Origin: Acidithiobacillus sp. HP-2
Lineage (GTDB): Bacteria; Pseudomonadota; Gammaproteobacteria; Acidithiobacillales; Acidithiobacillaceae
Assembly (NCBI RefSeq): GCF_015100155.1
Contig: NZ_JACKZA010000001.1
Coordinates: 124,001 to 188,000, forward strand
Direction: 5' to 3'
DNA length: 64,000 nucleotides
Under the pieces are notes generated by a model. It was not told the DNA's origin and ran no database searches. It saw only the letters and a program-made list of their open reading frames with translations. This document shows positions 16,952 through 25,932 of the stretch, piece after piece. Each line of letters starts with the position of its first letter. Within the stretch, counting starts at the first letter, position 1. The position numbers and the translations under genes were made by a program.

Positions 16952-18445
16952 CTAGCGGTCGCAACCGGCAATGGTGAGGCCGAAGCTTGCTTCGTTAATG
17001 GCGTAATCCATCATGTTGGTACCGTGTACCGTCAGTGGAAACACCCGCCAGTTGGAAAACGAGGGCGATTTGATTTTGACCCGTTGCAGGCGTCCATCCT
17101 CAATGCGGACGGCGTAAATCAGCGTGCCTCGCGGGGTTTCGGCCCAGCCCAGGCCCTGCTGTGCTCCGCCTGGCACGTCGAATTCCGCATGCACAGGACC
17201 GGCTTTGAGACGACCCGAAGCCTGTACCAGCAGGGCAATGGCTTCCCGCAGGGCTTCCCCACGAACATCACTACGGGCCATGGCATCACCTTTCTGGCGC
17301 ACTGGTACGTTGAAACGTAATTTGTGGTAAGCCGCATAAGGATGGTCCCGGCGCAAATCACGATCGAGCCCGGAAGCGCGGGCGACGGGACCGGTAGCCC
17401 CCTGATCAAAAGCGGCACTTGGCGAAAGTACGCCGGTGCCCATCAGGCGATCCAGGTGGGTCGCCGTTTGCTGCAACCGATCCAGATAAGCCTCGCCTTC
17501 ATCAATGATGGGCTCCAGAGCATGGGCCAAATGCTCGGCCTGCAAGTCCCGGCGGAGCCCACCTACCCGCAGCAGGCTACGTAAATAGCGGGAACCCGTT
17601 AATTCTCCGGCCAGTTGTTTGACTTTTTCTTCCATCAGGAAGCCGGTGGCGGCACCGACTTTGAGGGTCGTGGTTTTGGACAGCTGTCCAAAATAGTGGA
17701 AATGGTTATAGAGACGCTCCAGTTCCACAAGGATCACCCGCAGCAGTTGCGCCCGGGGCGGGACTTCAATGCCCCAGGCATTTTCAACGGCCTGACAATA
17801 GGCGAGAGCATGGCAGGCACTGCCCACTCCGGAAACCCGCTCGGCCAGGTAAACACTGCGCTGCGCGTCCTGGCCGGCAAAACGGGCTTCCATGCCCCGG
17901 TGCTTGAAAAACAGGCGCGGATGGTAGTGAAGAATGGCCTCACCAATATAGGAATAGTGAAATTCACCAGTTTCCACCACATCAGCACGCACCGGCCCCC
18001 AGTACAAATCCTGCACCTGATCCCCCTGCACTTCGGGCATGGTGGGGGGCTGGTAAAGGCCGCTCAGGTGACCTGAACTGCCGTTTATGCCGAGGGGCGG
18101 CTGGGGAATGCTGAAACCTTCGTGAATAATGAGGGGAAAGGGTTCGGGATGCCCGGTAAAATGCAGACCGCCCAGGTCCTGCATTTCCCGTTCGTACCAG
18201 CCCAGGAGCGGTACAAGCGCTGCGAGCGAAGGAATGGTATCCGTGCCGCGTAATTCCAGCAGGACAAATTCGGGATTGTCTTTCTGGCTCAACAAATAAC
18301 GCACGACGCATTGCTGCCCTTCCCAGTCATGCCAGGCCATGAGGAAACGCATCTGCTGATCCAGGCATTCCTGAGCGACTGCTGCAAGCTGCCCCGCAGT
18401 GACAGAGCGAATGCTGCAATTATTCATGGGACTGTGCATATTCAT
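16952..18445 (-). CDS. hyfG: HyfG-like large subunit (NuoCD-like) lacking the NiFe site
   Basis: A 497-residue protein with an N-terminal NuoC-like domain and a C-terminal NuoD/HycE-like domain. The family block at about residue 200 reads ERVSGVGSACHALAYCQAVE; in hydrogenases the S and second G here are the cysteines of the L1 CxxC motif. At the C terminus NEASFGLTIAGCDR replaces the DPCxxC motif. All four Ni-ligating cysteines are therefore absent and the protein should not activate H2. The ATG at 18445 overlaps the hyfF stop (ATGA); a longer frame to 18535 would intrude into hyfF. This pattern fits the Ehr (energy-converting hydrogenase-related) complexes. Confidence 0.92.
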   Translation of the reverse strand: MNMHSPMNNCSIRSVTAGQLAAVAQECLDQQMRFLMAWHDWEGQQCVVRYLLSQKDNPEFVLLELRGTDTIPSLAALVPLLGWYEREMQDLGGLHFTGHPEPFPLIIHEGFSIPQPPLGINGSSGHLSGLYQPPTMPEVQGDQVQDLYWGPVRADVVETGEFHYSYIGEAILHYHPRLFFKHRGMEARFAGQDAQRSVYLAERVSGVGSACHALAYCQAVENAWGIEVPPRAQLLRVILVELERLYNHFHYFGQLSKTTTLKVGAATGFLMEEKVKQLAGELTGSRYLRSLLRVGGLRRDLQAEHLAHALEPIIDEGEAYLDRLQQTATHLDRLMGTGVLSPSAAFDQGATGPVARASGLDRDLRRDHPYAAYHKLRFNVPVRQKGDAMARSDVRGEALREAIALLVQASGRLKAGPVHAEFDVPGGAQQGLGWAETPRGTLIYAVRIEDGRLQRVKIKSPSFSNWRVFPLTVHGTNMMDYAINEASFGLTIAGCDR

Positions 18446-19905
18446 GGCTGCACCATAAATGCCTGTTGGAAAAATCCCCACAAGCCACTGGGCCACCAAA
18501 GTCCCAGTACCAGCACAGGAATCAGGGCCAGCCACATGGGTAGGCTATTCCACAGGGATAAATTGAGGGTGGGCACTTCATCGGGTTCCGGTTCCGGACC
18601 CCAGATCATGCGCCGGAAATGATTCATGAAGGCAATAAATATGAGAATGAGCAGAATGGCCATCACCCAGACTGCCCAAGGGTTGGGGCTGAGAATGCCA
18701 CCCCGCAAAATGGTCAGCTCCGATAAAAACAAGCCGAAGGGCGGGGCTCCGGTAATAGCCACAGCACCCAGTAACCAGAGAGCGCCCGTCACCGGATAGT
18801 AGCGCAGTACCTGACGCATTTTACTCATGGACTTGGTGCCGTAAGCACGCATCATGTTGCCCGCCCCGAAAAACATCAGGGATTTATTCATGGAGTGATT
18901 GACCATGTGATACATGGCTCCGGCAAAGGCAATGGGGCCACCAAAGCCGAAACCAATGGCCAGTACTCCCATATGTTCCAGGGAGGAATAGGCCAGCATG
19001 CGCTTGGCGCCATCCTGACGAACGATAAACAGGCCTGCCACAAAAAGGGATATTACGCCCAGTACCAGTAGTGCAGTGTGCCCCATGAGGCTGTAACCGC
19101 CACTGTCGACAATGGATAAAAACCGATAAATCCCCAGCAGGGCAATGTTGAGCAAAGCACCGGAAAGCATGGCGGACACCGGGGCCGGGCCTTCGCTGTG
19201 GGCATCAGGTAGCCAGGTATGCATGGGGGCGAGACCCACCTTGGTGCCAAAACCCACCAGCGTCAGGAGAAAAGCCAAAAACAAAAGGGTTTCGGGAACC
19301 TTGGGGGCGATTTCACGGAGATTGGCCCAGGTCAGGGCATAAGTCGGGCCGAGCACAAAGGTGCCACCCCAGTAAAAAAGGATAATACCCAACAGGGCCA
19401 GGGCCAGCCCCGCAGAAACGACAATCAGGTACTTCCAGGCCGCTTCGATGCATTCGGCTTCTTTCTCGAAACCCACAAGAAAAGCGCTGACAATGGTCGT
19501 GAAATCAATGGCAATCCAGAAAATACCGGGATTGTTCATCAACGGCGCAATGAGCATGGTCAAGGCAAAACCCGCCTGCAGGGCATAGTATTTGTGCAGT
19601 CGGGGTTTTTCTTCGGGCAGCAGGCGCATGTAGCCAATGGCGTAAATGGACGCCAGCAGATAAACCAGGCCCACGCAAAACAGCACCCAGGCCCCCAGAG
19701 GGGTCAATAAAATGTATTGCTCTCCGGTGACCAGAGCCTTATCGGGAACGGCCACGAGAATCGCCAGAGTCAGGCCGAAAACTGCTATGGAAGTCAGCAG
19801 GTTGAGATATTCGGCCAGATGCGGCAGACGCAGGGCGAGCATCAGAATGATGGCGACGGCGGGGATGATCCAAAGTGCGGCAATCAGTGCATCAAAATTC
19901 ACCAT
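18442..19905 (-). CDS. hyfF: HyfF-like antiporter-type membrane subunit
   Basis: A 487-residue NuoL/M/N-type membrane protein similar to HyfF of hydrogenase-4. It contains the characteristic block GLAPMHTWLPDAHSEGPAPV at about residues 222-241, SSLEHMG near 305 and HMVNHSMNKSLMFF near 332, with the histidines and lysines of the proton channel. About fourteen hydrophobic segments are visible. GGTGGG precedes the ATG. It sits 3 nt after hyfE and overlaps hyfG, as expected for stoichiometric assembly of one complex. Confidence 0.93.
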   Translation of the reverse strand: MVNFDALIAALWIIPAVAIILMLALRLPHLAEYLNLLTSIAVFGLTLAILVAVPDKALVTGEQYILLTPLGAWVLFCVGLVYLLASIYAIGYMRLLPEEKPRLHKYYALQAGFALTMLIAPLMNNPGIFWIAIDFTTIVSAFLVGFEKEAECIEAAWKYLIVVSAGLALALLGIILFYWGGTFVLGPTYALTWANLREIAPKVPETLLFLAFLLTLVGFGTKVGLAPMHTWLPDAHSEGPAPVSAMLSGALLNIALLGIYRFLSIVDSGGYSLMGHTALLVLGVISLFVAGLFIVRQDGAKRMLAYSSLEHMGVLAIGFGFGGPIAFAGAMYHMVNHSMNKSLMFFGAGNMMRAYGTKSMSKMRQVLRYYPVTGALWLLGAVAITGAPPFGLFLSELTILRGGILSPNPWAVWVMAILLILIFIAFMNHFRRMIWGPEPEPDEVPTLNLSLWNSLPMWLALIPVLVLGLWWPSGLWGFFQQAFMVQP

Positions 19906-19908
19906 GGC

Positions 19909-20589
19909 TTAACCCACCAGCTTTTGCAGGCCACGACTGCTGGTTGTACCGGCATGGGTCTGGAGGAATCGGACCAGCATGCCGAAGGCCATGACGATTG
20001 TCAGCAAATCAAAGATGATCACCAGCTCAAGCAGGGCGGGCATACCCGGAACCAGAATCTGTGAGCCCAGAAATATTCCGTTTTCGATGACCAGCAAGCC
20101 AAGAATGTGGCTGATAGCCTCCGAACGCAAAATCATCATCAAAAAGCCGATGAGTTTCAGGCTGAACATGCAGGTCAGGGCCAGCACGGCAATATTGTCA
20201 GTCAGATGAAGGGCAACACCGAGTTGCCTGGATACCTCATAGGAAAAAATCACCAGTGCGGCACCGATAATCATGCTGGAAGAAGGTTTCAGCAGGGGGG
20301 TGAATTCGCGCTGAATATCCAGTCGTTTGACCAGTCGGAGGACCAGATAGGGTAAAAAGGTGCCCCGAAACAAGGCCGTCAATGCCGCAATAATATACAG
20401 CTCGGGATAATGTCCATAGTAGCCAATGGATGCAGAAATGGCCGCAATGGTCCAGGATTCCGCCGCAAAAGCATAAACATGATTTTTCAGCCAGTGTGAA
20501 GCGAGCATGACAAAAGATAAAACCAGCGCGAGGATCGCCAGCAGGCTGAATAATGAGGTGGCCAGCGGACCGAGATGAAATATCAGCAT
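19909..20589 (-). CDS. hyfE: HyfE-like membrane subunit
   Basis: A 226-residue hydrophobic protein similar in size and position to HyfE of hydrogenase-4 (about 216 residues). HyfE combines features of NuoK. The glutamates within hydrophobic stretches (FAAESWTIAA near residue 42, LVIENGIFLG near 167, ALLELVIIFD near 185) are typical of NuoK-type proton-path helices. GGAGCGACCC precedes the ATG. The gene is 9 nt downstream of hyfC and 3 nt upstream of hyfF. Identification relies on the operon order plus these motifs. Confidence 0.88.
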   Translation of the reverse strand: MLIFHLGPLATSLFSLLAILALVLSFVMLASHWLKNHVYAFAAESWTIAAISASIGYYGHYPELYIIAALTALFRGTFLPYLVLRLVKRLDIQREFTPLLKPSSSMIIGAALVIFSYEVSRQLGVALHLTDNIAVLALTCMFSLKLIGFLMMILRSEAISHILGLLVIENGIFLGSQILVPGMPALLELVIIFDLLTIVMAFGMLVRFLQTHAGTTSSRGLQKLVG

Positions 20590-20598
20590 GGGTCGCTC

Positions 20599-21540
20599 CT
20601 ATAGTTGGTCGGCAACAATGGCCAATACGGCAAAAAGAAAAGACAGCGCCAGGGGCTCCTGATAGCGATAAAAGCGCAGACGGGACTGCATGGTATCGAC
20701 GCCCACCATAAGCAGGCCGATCACGCCGTATTTGGCCAGGATGATCAGCAGGGCCAGGAGCACTGACGGAAAGCTGCCAGTGGTGGACAAACCCCAGGGA
20801 AACAGAAATACATTGAGAAAAATCGTGTAAAAAATGAACTGTTTCATCCAGCTTGCCCATTTCAGCAGAGCCAGCAGGGGGCCGGAATATTCCAGGATGC
20901 GCGCCTCATCAATCATGTAGATTTCATAGGGGATCGTGGAATGAATGGGCAAGCGGTCAGTTTCTACGGTCAGCAGAATGAAAAAAGCCAGAATCAGGAA
21001 AATATGGGCGGGACTCCAGTAGGCTACCGGATTTTTGGCCAACAGATGATTGGCGACAAAAGGCAGCATGGAATGGTCCAGAAAAGTGATGCCTACAAAT
21101 ACCAGGATCAGCGTCGGTTCGGCGAGAATGCCGAGCATGACTGCGCGGCTGGAACCCAGGCCACCGAAGGGCTGGCCGGTATCCAGGCCGGCCAGCAGGA
21201 TAAAAAAGCTGCCCAGGGTCAGAATCAGCCCGCCCCCCAGAATGTCGCCCATGTCCGAAAGCGGCAGGGGGAAGTTGGTCAGCACCGGAATGAGCATCGG
21301 CACGATGAGCATGGCGGTGAACGCAACTACGGGTGCCCAGAAGAAAACCCAGGTGGCAGATTCGGGTACCAGCAACGACTTGTTGAACAGTTTCCAGAGA
21401 TCGCGATAGGGCTGGAAAATGGAAGGTCCCTTGCCGCGCTGGACACGCTCCTCCACGGTGGTGATGAAGCCATGCAGCAGTGGTGCCAGAAACATCACGG
21501 TGAGAACCTGCCCACACTGCAGGACGATGTCGCCAAGCAT
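20599..21540 (-). CDS. hyfC: HyfC/HycD-like NuoH-type membrane subunit
   Basis: A 313-residue NuoH-like subunit that connects the peripheral arm to the proton pump. It shows the hallmark RVQRGKGPSIFQPYRDLWKL at about residues 32-51, the conserved loop that meets the large subunit in complex I and group 4 hydrogenases. Other blocks are DTGQPFGGLGSSR near 120 and TVETDRLPIHSTIPYEIYMI near 207, equivalent to the NuoH quinone/E-channel region. AAGGGGAATCT precedes the ATG. It is the first gene of the operon, about 110 nt downstream of a good promoter. Confidence 0.94.
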   Translation of the reverse strand: MLGDIVLQCGQVLTVMFLAPLLHGFITTVEERVQRGKGPSIFQPYRDLWKLFNKSLLVPESATWVFFWAPVVAFTAMLIVPMLIPVLTNFPLPLSDMGDILGGGLILTLGSFFILLAGLDTGQPFGGLGSSRAVMLGILAEPTLILVFVGITFLDHSMLPFVANHLLAKNPVAYWSPAHIFLILAFFILLTVETDRLPIHSTIPYEIYMIDEARILEYSGPLLALLKWASWMKQFIFYTIFLNVFLFPWGLSTTGSFPSVLLALLIILAKYGVIGLLMVGVDTMQSRLRFYRYQEPLALSFLFAVLAIVADQL

Positions 21541-21659
21541 AGATTCCCCTTATAAGTTTAACTAACGACCAGTTACCCAACCTTGCAGTCGGGATCTGTA
21601 GGAGTCATTAGCCTATAAAGGCGGTTATTGGGCGGAATCCATCGCCATAATTTGTGTTG

Positions 21660-21688
21660 ATGATATGCAGAGACAGAAAACGGGTCAA
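21660..21688 (-). promoter_or_regulatory. Sigma-70-type promoter of the hyf operon
   Basis: On the minus strand TTGACC (21688-21683) and TATCAT (21665-21660) are separated by exactly 17 nt. They lie about 120 nt upstream of the hyfC ATG, leaving a leader of roughly 110 nt. The -35 box is only 14 bp from the left inverted repeat of the IS110-family element, so the insertion stopped just short of the promoter but may have displaced upstream regulatory DNA. Confidence 0.6.
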
Positions 21689-21701
21689 GCGCGTTTTATT
21701 C

Positions 21702-21718
21702 TAAAAACGGCAGTTGCC
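21702..21718. repeat. Left inverted repeat of the IS110-family element
   Basis: TAAAAACGGCAGTTGCC matches the reverse complement of 23427-23443 exactly over 17 bp. The similarity continues inward for about 10 more bases with a few mismatches (T-x-GGTG-x-TTT). Confidence 0.85.
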
Positions 21719-21769
21719 GTGGGTGTTTTGCAGCGACTTTTGTTCTGAGCCGTTGTTGTTCTTGGCGAA

Positions 21770-21832
21770 ATCCTGCGTCCGTCAGGAGATCTGTCTGAGC
21801 CCAAAGGGCGAGTTCTCTCCTGACAGCAGGAT
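21770..21832 (-). ncRNA. Candidate bridge RNA stem-loop in the transposase-downstream end
   Basis: Three nested helices are visible: a 7-bp stem (21770-21776 with 21826-21832), a 9-bp stem (21781-21789 with 21816-21824) and an inner 4-bp stem (21799-21802 with 21806-21809, loop AAA). They are separated by an asymmetric bulge (4 nt against 1) and an internal loop (9 nt against 6). All pairs are perfect Watson-Crick. IS110-family elements encode a guiding bridge RNA with internal loops in their non-coding end, downstream of the transposase in the IS1111 branch. Pairing is seen directly; the role is inferred. Confidence 0.6.
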
Positions 21833-21913
21833 GAGCCTTAATGTGAAAGAGATGGGATTACGGGCACAGAAGTCCCTGGCCTGTGAGGACCATTTGACGG
21901 GATCTGAAAGCGG

Positions 21914-23134
21914 TTATGCCGGATCGGGCAGGAATCCGAACTTGATCAGCTTTTTAATCCAGCGTGCGGCATTACGTTGTACGCTCAAGGCTTCATAATC
22001 GGTGGCGGCGTCCCGGTAATATGTGCCGCGAGAGAGCATGAAGTAGATGATGCGCAGCATTTTGTGGGCCAAGGCGATAATGGATCGTTTATGACCTCGG
22101 CGCACGACCAGGTTCTGGAATTTGGTGCGCAGGGCGCATTGGGTGCGACTGGCGGCATGGGCGCATTCGCACAAGACGCGGCGCACGTAAGGATTCCCTT
22201 TCCGGGTGCGACCACTTTTGCGCTTACCGGCCGATTCGTTGTTGCCCGGGCACAGACCGGCCCACGACGCCAGGCGATCGGCACTCCCGAAGGCCTTCAT
22301 ATCGTCCCCGATTTCCACCAGCAATAAGGCAGCACCTATAGTATCCACTCCCGGCAAGGTCTGCAGCAACGCCAGTGCATGCTGTTGCGGGGCCAAACCG
22401 TCCAGCAAGCGGGTATCGAAGCGCGCGATCTGCGCTTCCAGGGCTTCGATATGGTGCATCACTTCGTCCAGAACAAAACGATGGCAGGCACTCAAATCGC
22501 CCTGCAACGCATCCAGAATCTCCTCCCGGCTGGCCTTGAGGCGATGGCTCGCCAGGGACAGTACCTCCTGGGGCGTGGCGCCCTGAAACAGCGCTTTGAT
22601 CATGGCGCGTGCCGATTGACCATGAATGTCGCTGACCACCACGCCCAGGCGGATCCCCCCGTCGGTCAGCACCTTGTGTAGCCGGTTCTTTTCGGAGGCC
22701 AGCATGCCGACCAACTTCTGGCGTTGGCGGGCAATCAAGCGTAATTCCCGCAGTGGCGCCGGCGGGACAAAGGAACCGCGTAACAAGCCCGCGCGCGCCA
22801 GCATGGCCAGCCATTCCGCATCGCCAACATCGGTTTTGCGCCCGGGCACCTGTTTGACGTGACGGGCATTGACGACCTGGGCACGAATGCCGACCTGCTC
22901 CAAGGCTGCATAGGGGCTTTTCCAGTAAATCCCAGTACTCTCCATGACCACTGCATCCGGCTGCCAGGTCGCACACCAATCCGCCAAGGCCCGACGGTCT
23001 TTCTTGAAGCCGCCAAATTGACGGCGCTCTACCTCCACAGTGCCATCCGGGTTGCCTATGATGGCACAGGCCGTGACTTGTGCCTGATGAATATCCAGGC
23101 CGATCACACGTTGAAAAATGGGTTTCAGTTCCAT
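21914..23134 (-). CDS. IS110-family transposase (DEDD recombinase)
   Basis: A 406-residue IS110-type transposase. The N-terminal RuvC-like DEDD domain shows GLDIH near residue 13, VMESTGIYW near 63, and KTDVGDAEWLAML near 100-112 with the two conserved aspartates. A coiled middle region leads to the C-terminal Tnp domain with LASWAGLCPGNNESAGKRKS near 290-310, which contains the conserved serine of this family, and a following RRVLCECAHAA block. The frame is intact, so the element could be active. AGGAAAGCC lies just upstream of the ATG. It is oriented like thiC and hyf. Confidence 0.95.
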   Translation of the reverse strand: MELKPIFQRVIGLDIHQAQVTACAIIGNPDGTVEVERRQFGGFKKDRRALADWCATWQPDAVVMESTGIYWKSPYAALEQVGIRAQVVNARHVKQVPGRKTDVGDAEWLAMLARAGLLRGSFVPPAPLRELRLIARQRQKLVGMLASEKNRLHKVLTDGGIRLGVVVSDIHGQSARAMIKALFQGATPQEVLSLASHRLKASREEILDALQGDLSACHRFVLDEVMHHIEALEAQIARFDTRLLDGLAPQQHALALLQTLPGVDTIGAALLLVEIGDDMKAFGSADRLASWAGLCPGNNESAGKRKSGRTRKGNPYVRRVLCECAHAASRTQCALRTKFQNLVVRRGHKRSIIALAHKMLRIIYFMLSRGTYYRDAATDYEALSVQRNAARWIKKLIKFGFLPDPA

Positions 23135-23328
23135 TGGCTTTCCTCTCCATCTATACTGAAAACGCGGGAGGCAACGGATGCCGATGCCGAATCAACCTGC
23201 CTGCAGCAAGCCACAGGCGGTCCTCTTAATGTGCGCTCTCATGGAGGCAATCCGGGGTACGAGTCGGCCCGGCGGGTCACGTTAGAAACGGGATCAAGTC
23301 ACCAAAATTTCGCGCGATCTCAATCCGC

Positions 23329-23368
23329 CGCCACCCGCTCCCATTCTCTTTCATTCTCCGGGGTGGCG
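23329..23368 (-). repeat. Stem-loop in the transposase-upstream end of the IS
   Basis: The arms 23329-23336 and 23361-23368 are perfect 8-bp reverse complements (CGCCACCC / GGGTGGCG) around a 24-nt loop that contains a direct repeat of GAGAATG on the minus strand. It lies about 200 nt upstream of the transposase ATG. It could belong to an upstream bridge-RNA region as in the IS110 branch, or to recombination-site structure. Confidence 0.45.
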
Positions 23369-23426
23369 CGAGTCGCAATGGACGTTAGAACAACAGGCGA
23401 GGGACAACGGAGCAAAAAGCACCTAT

Positions 23427-23443
23427 GGCAACTGCCGTTTTTA
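23427..23443. repeat. Right inverted repeat of the IS110-family element
   Basis: GGCAACTGCCGTTTTTA is the exact reverse complement of the left end at 21702-21718. It stops 5 bp before the thiC stop codon (23448-23450). Confidence 0.85.
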
Positions 23444-23447
23444 TCAT

Positions 23448-25493
<2,046 letters not shown>

Positions 25494-25508
25494 TAATACA
25501 TTTTCGCA

Positions 25509-25537
25509 AACTAAGGGATATCGCACCTAACTGTCAA
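25509..25537 (-). promoter_or_regulatory. Likely thiC promoter
   Basis: A consensus -35 TTGACA (25537-25532) is followed after 17 nt by a weak -10 TTAGTT (25514-25509) on the minus strand. Transcription from here would begin about 10 nt before the TPP riboswitch, which is the right distance. Confidence 0.5.
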
Positions 25538-25932
25538 GCGGACGTCGCAGATAATAACAAACTGACGATTGCTTTCATGGGGCAGTAACGAGTCAGAAAT
25601 AAATAAAAAGCACCATTTTTGGGAGTGCATACACTATCTGTCCCCACATTGGTGCAGACCAAAATTTATGTGTAACAAAATTAGTACATACGGATTTGGT
25701 TAAAAAAATTTTCTATATTTATAATCATAGTGTTGAAAATTTATGTACCATTTATTTAACAGGTGATTAATAAAATTTCCCTCGAAGATATACGGCCCGA
25801 TTATTGCTTATAGTCTGCTTATGGTTCTGTGGTTAAAAAATTTAGCACCATAAAACTTTTTAAATTGTCATATAACTGTAACATTGCTGTGTTAATATCT
25901 TGCTAATAGGCTCTAATATGGGGATGTTTGTC
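25538..25932. other. AT-rich non-coding leader of the cellulose operon
   Basis: This stretch of nearly 400 bp contains no gene and is far richer in A and T than the rest of the window, with many A/T runs. Several TATAAT-like hexamers occur (for example near 25718-25726), but I cannot choose one promoter with confidence. AT-rich promoter DNA of this kind is a typical target of H-NS-like or other regulators, or a sign of acquired DNA. Confidence 0.5.

Larger units (their letters stand above)
21702..23443 (-). mobile_element. IS110-family (IS1111-like) insertion sequence, about 1.74 kb
   Basis: The element is bounded by imperfect inverted repeats, with a 17-bp identical core, at 21702-21718 and 23427-23443. 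It carries one transposase gene (21914-23134, minus). Non-coding ends are long on both sides: about 212 bp after and 292-309 bp before the transposase. Inverted ends and a structured downstream region suggest the IS1111 branch. The right end lies 5 bp from the thiC stop, so the element inserted exactly between thiC and the hyf promoter without breaking either. No clear target duplication is visible, as expected for this family. The precise termini are inferred from the repeats. Confidence 0.85.

Noticed and set aside
16952-21540. Functional NiFe hydrogenase-4 or formate hydrogenlyase
   Set aside because: The large subunit lacks all four Ni-ligating cysteines and no formate dehydrogenase or maturation gene is in the window.
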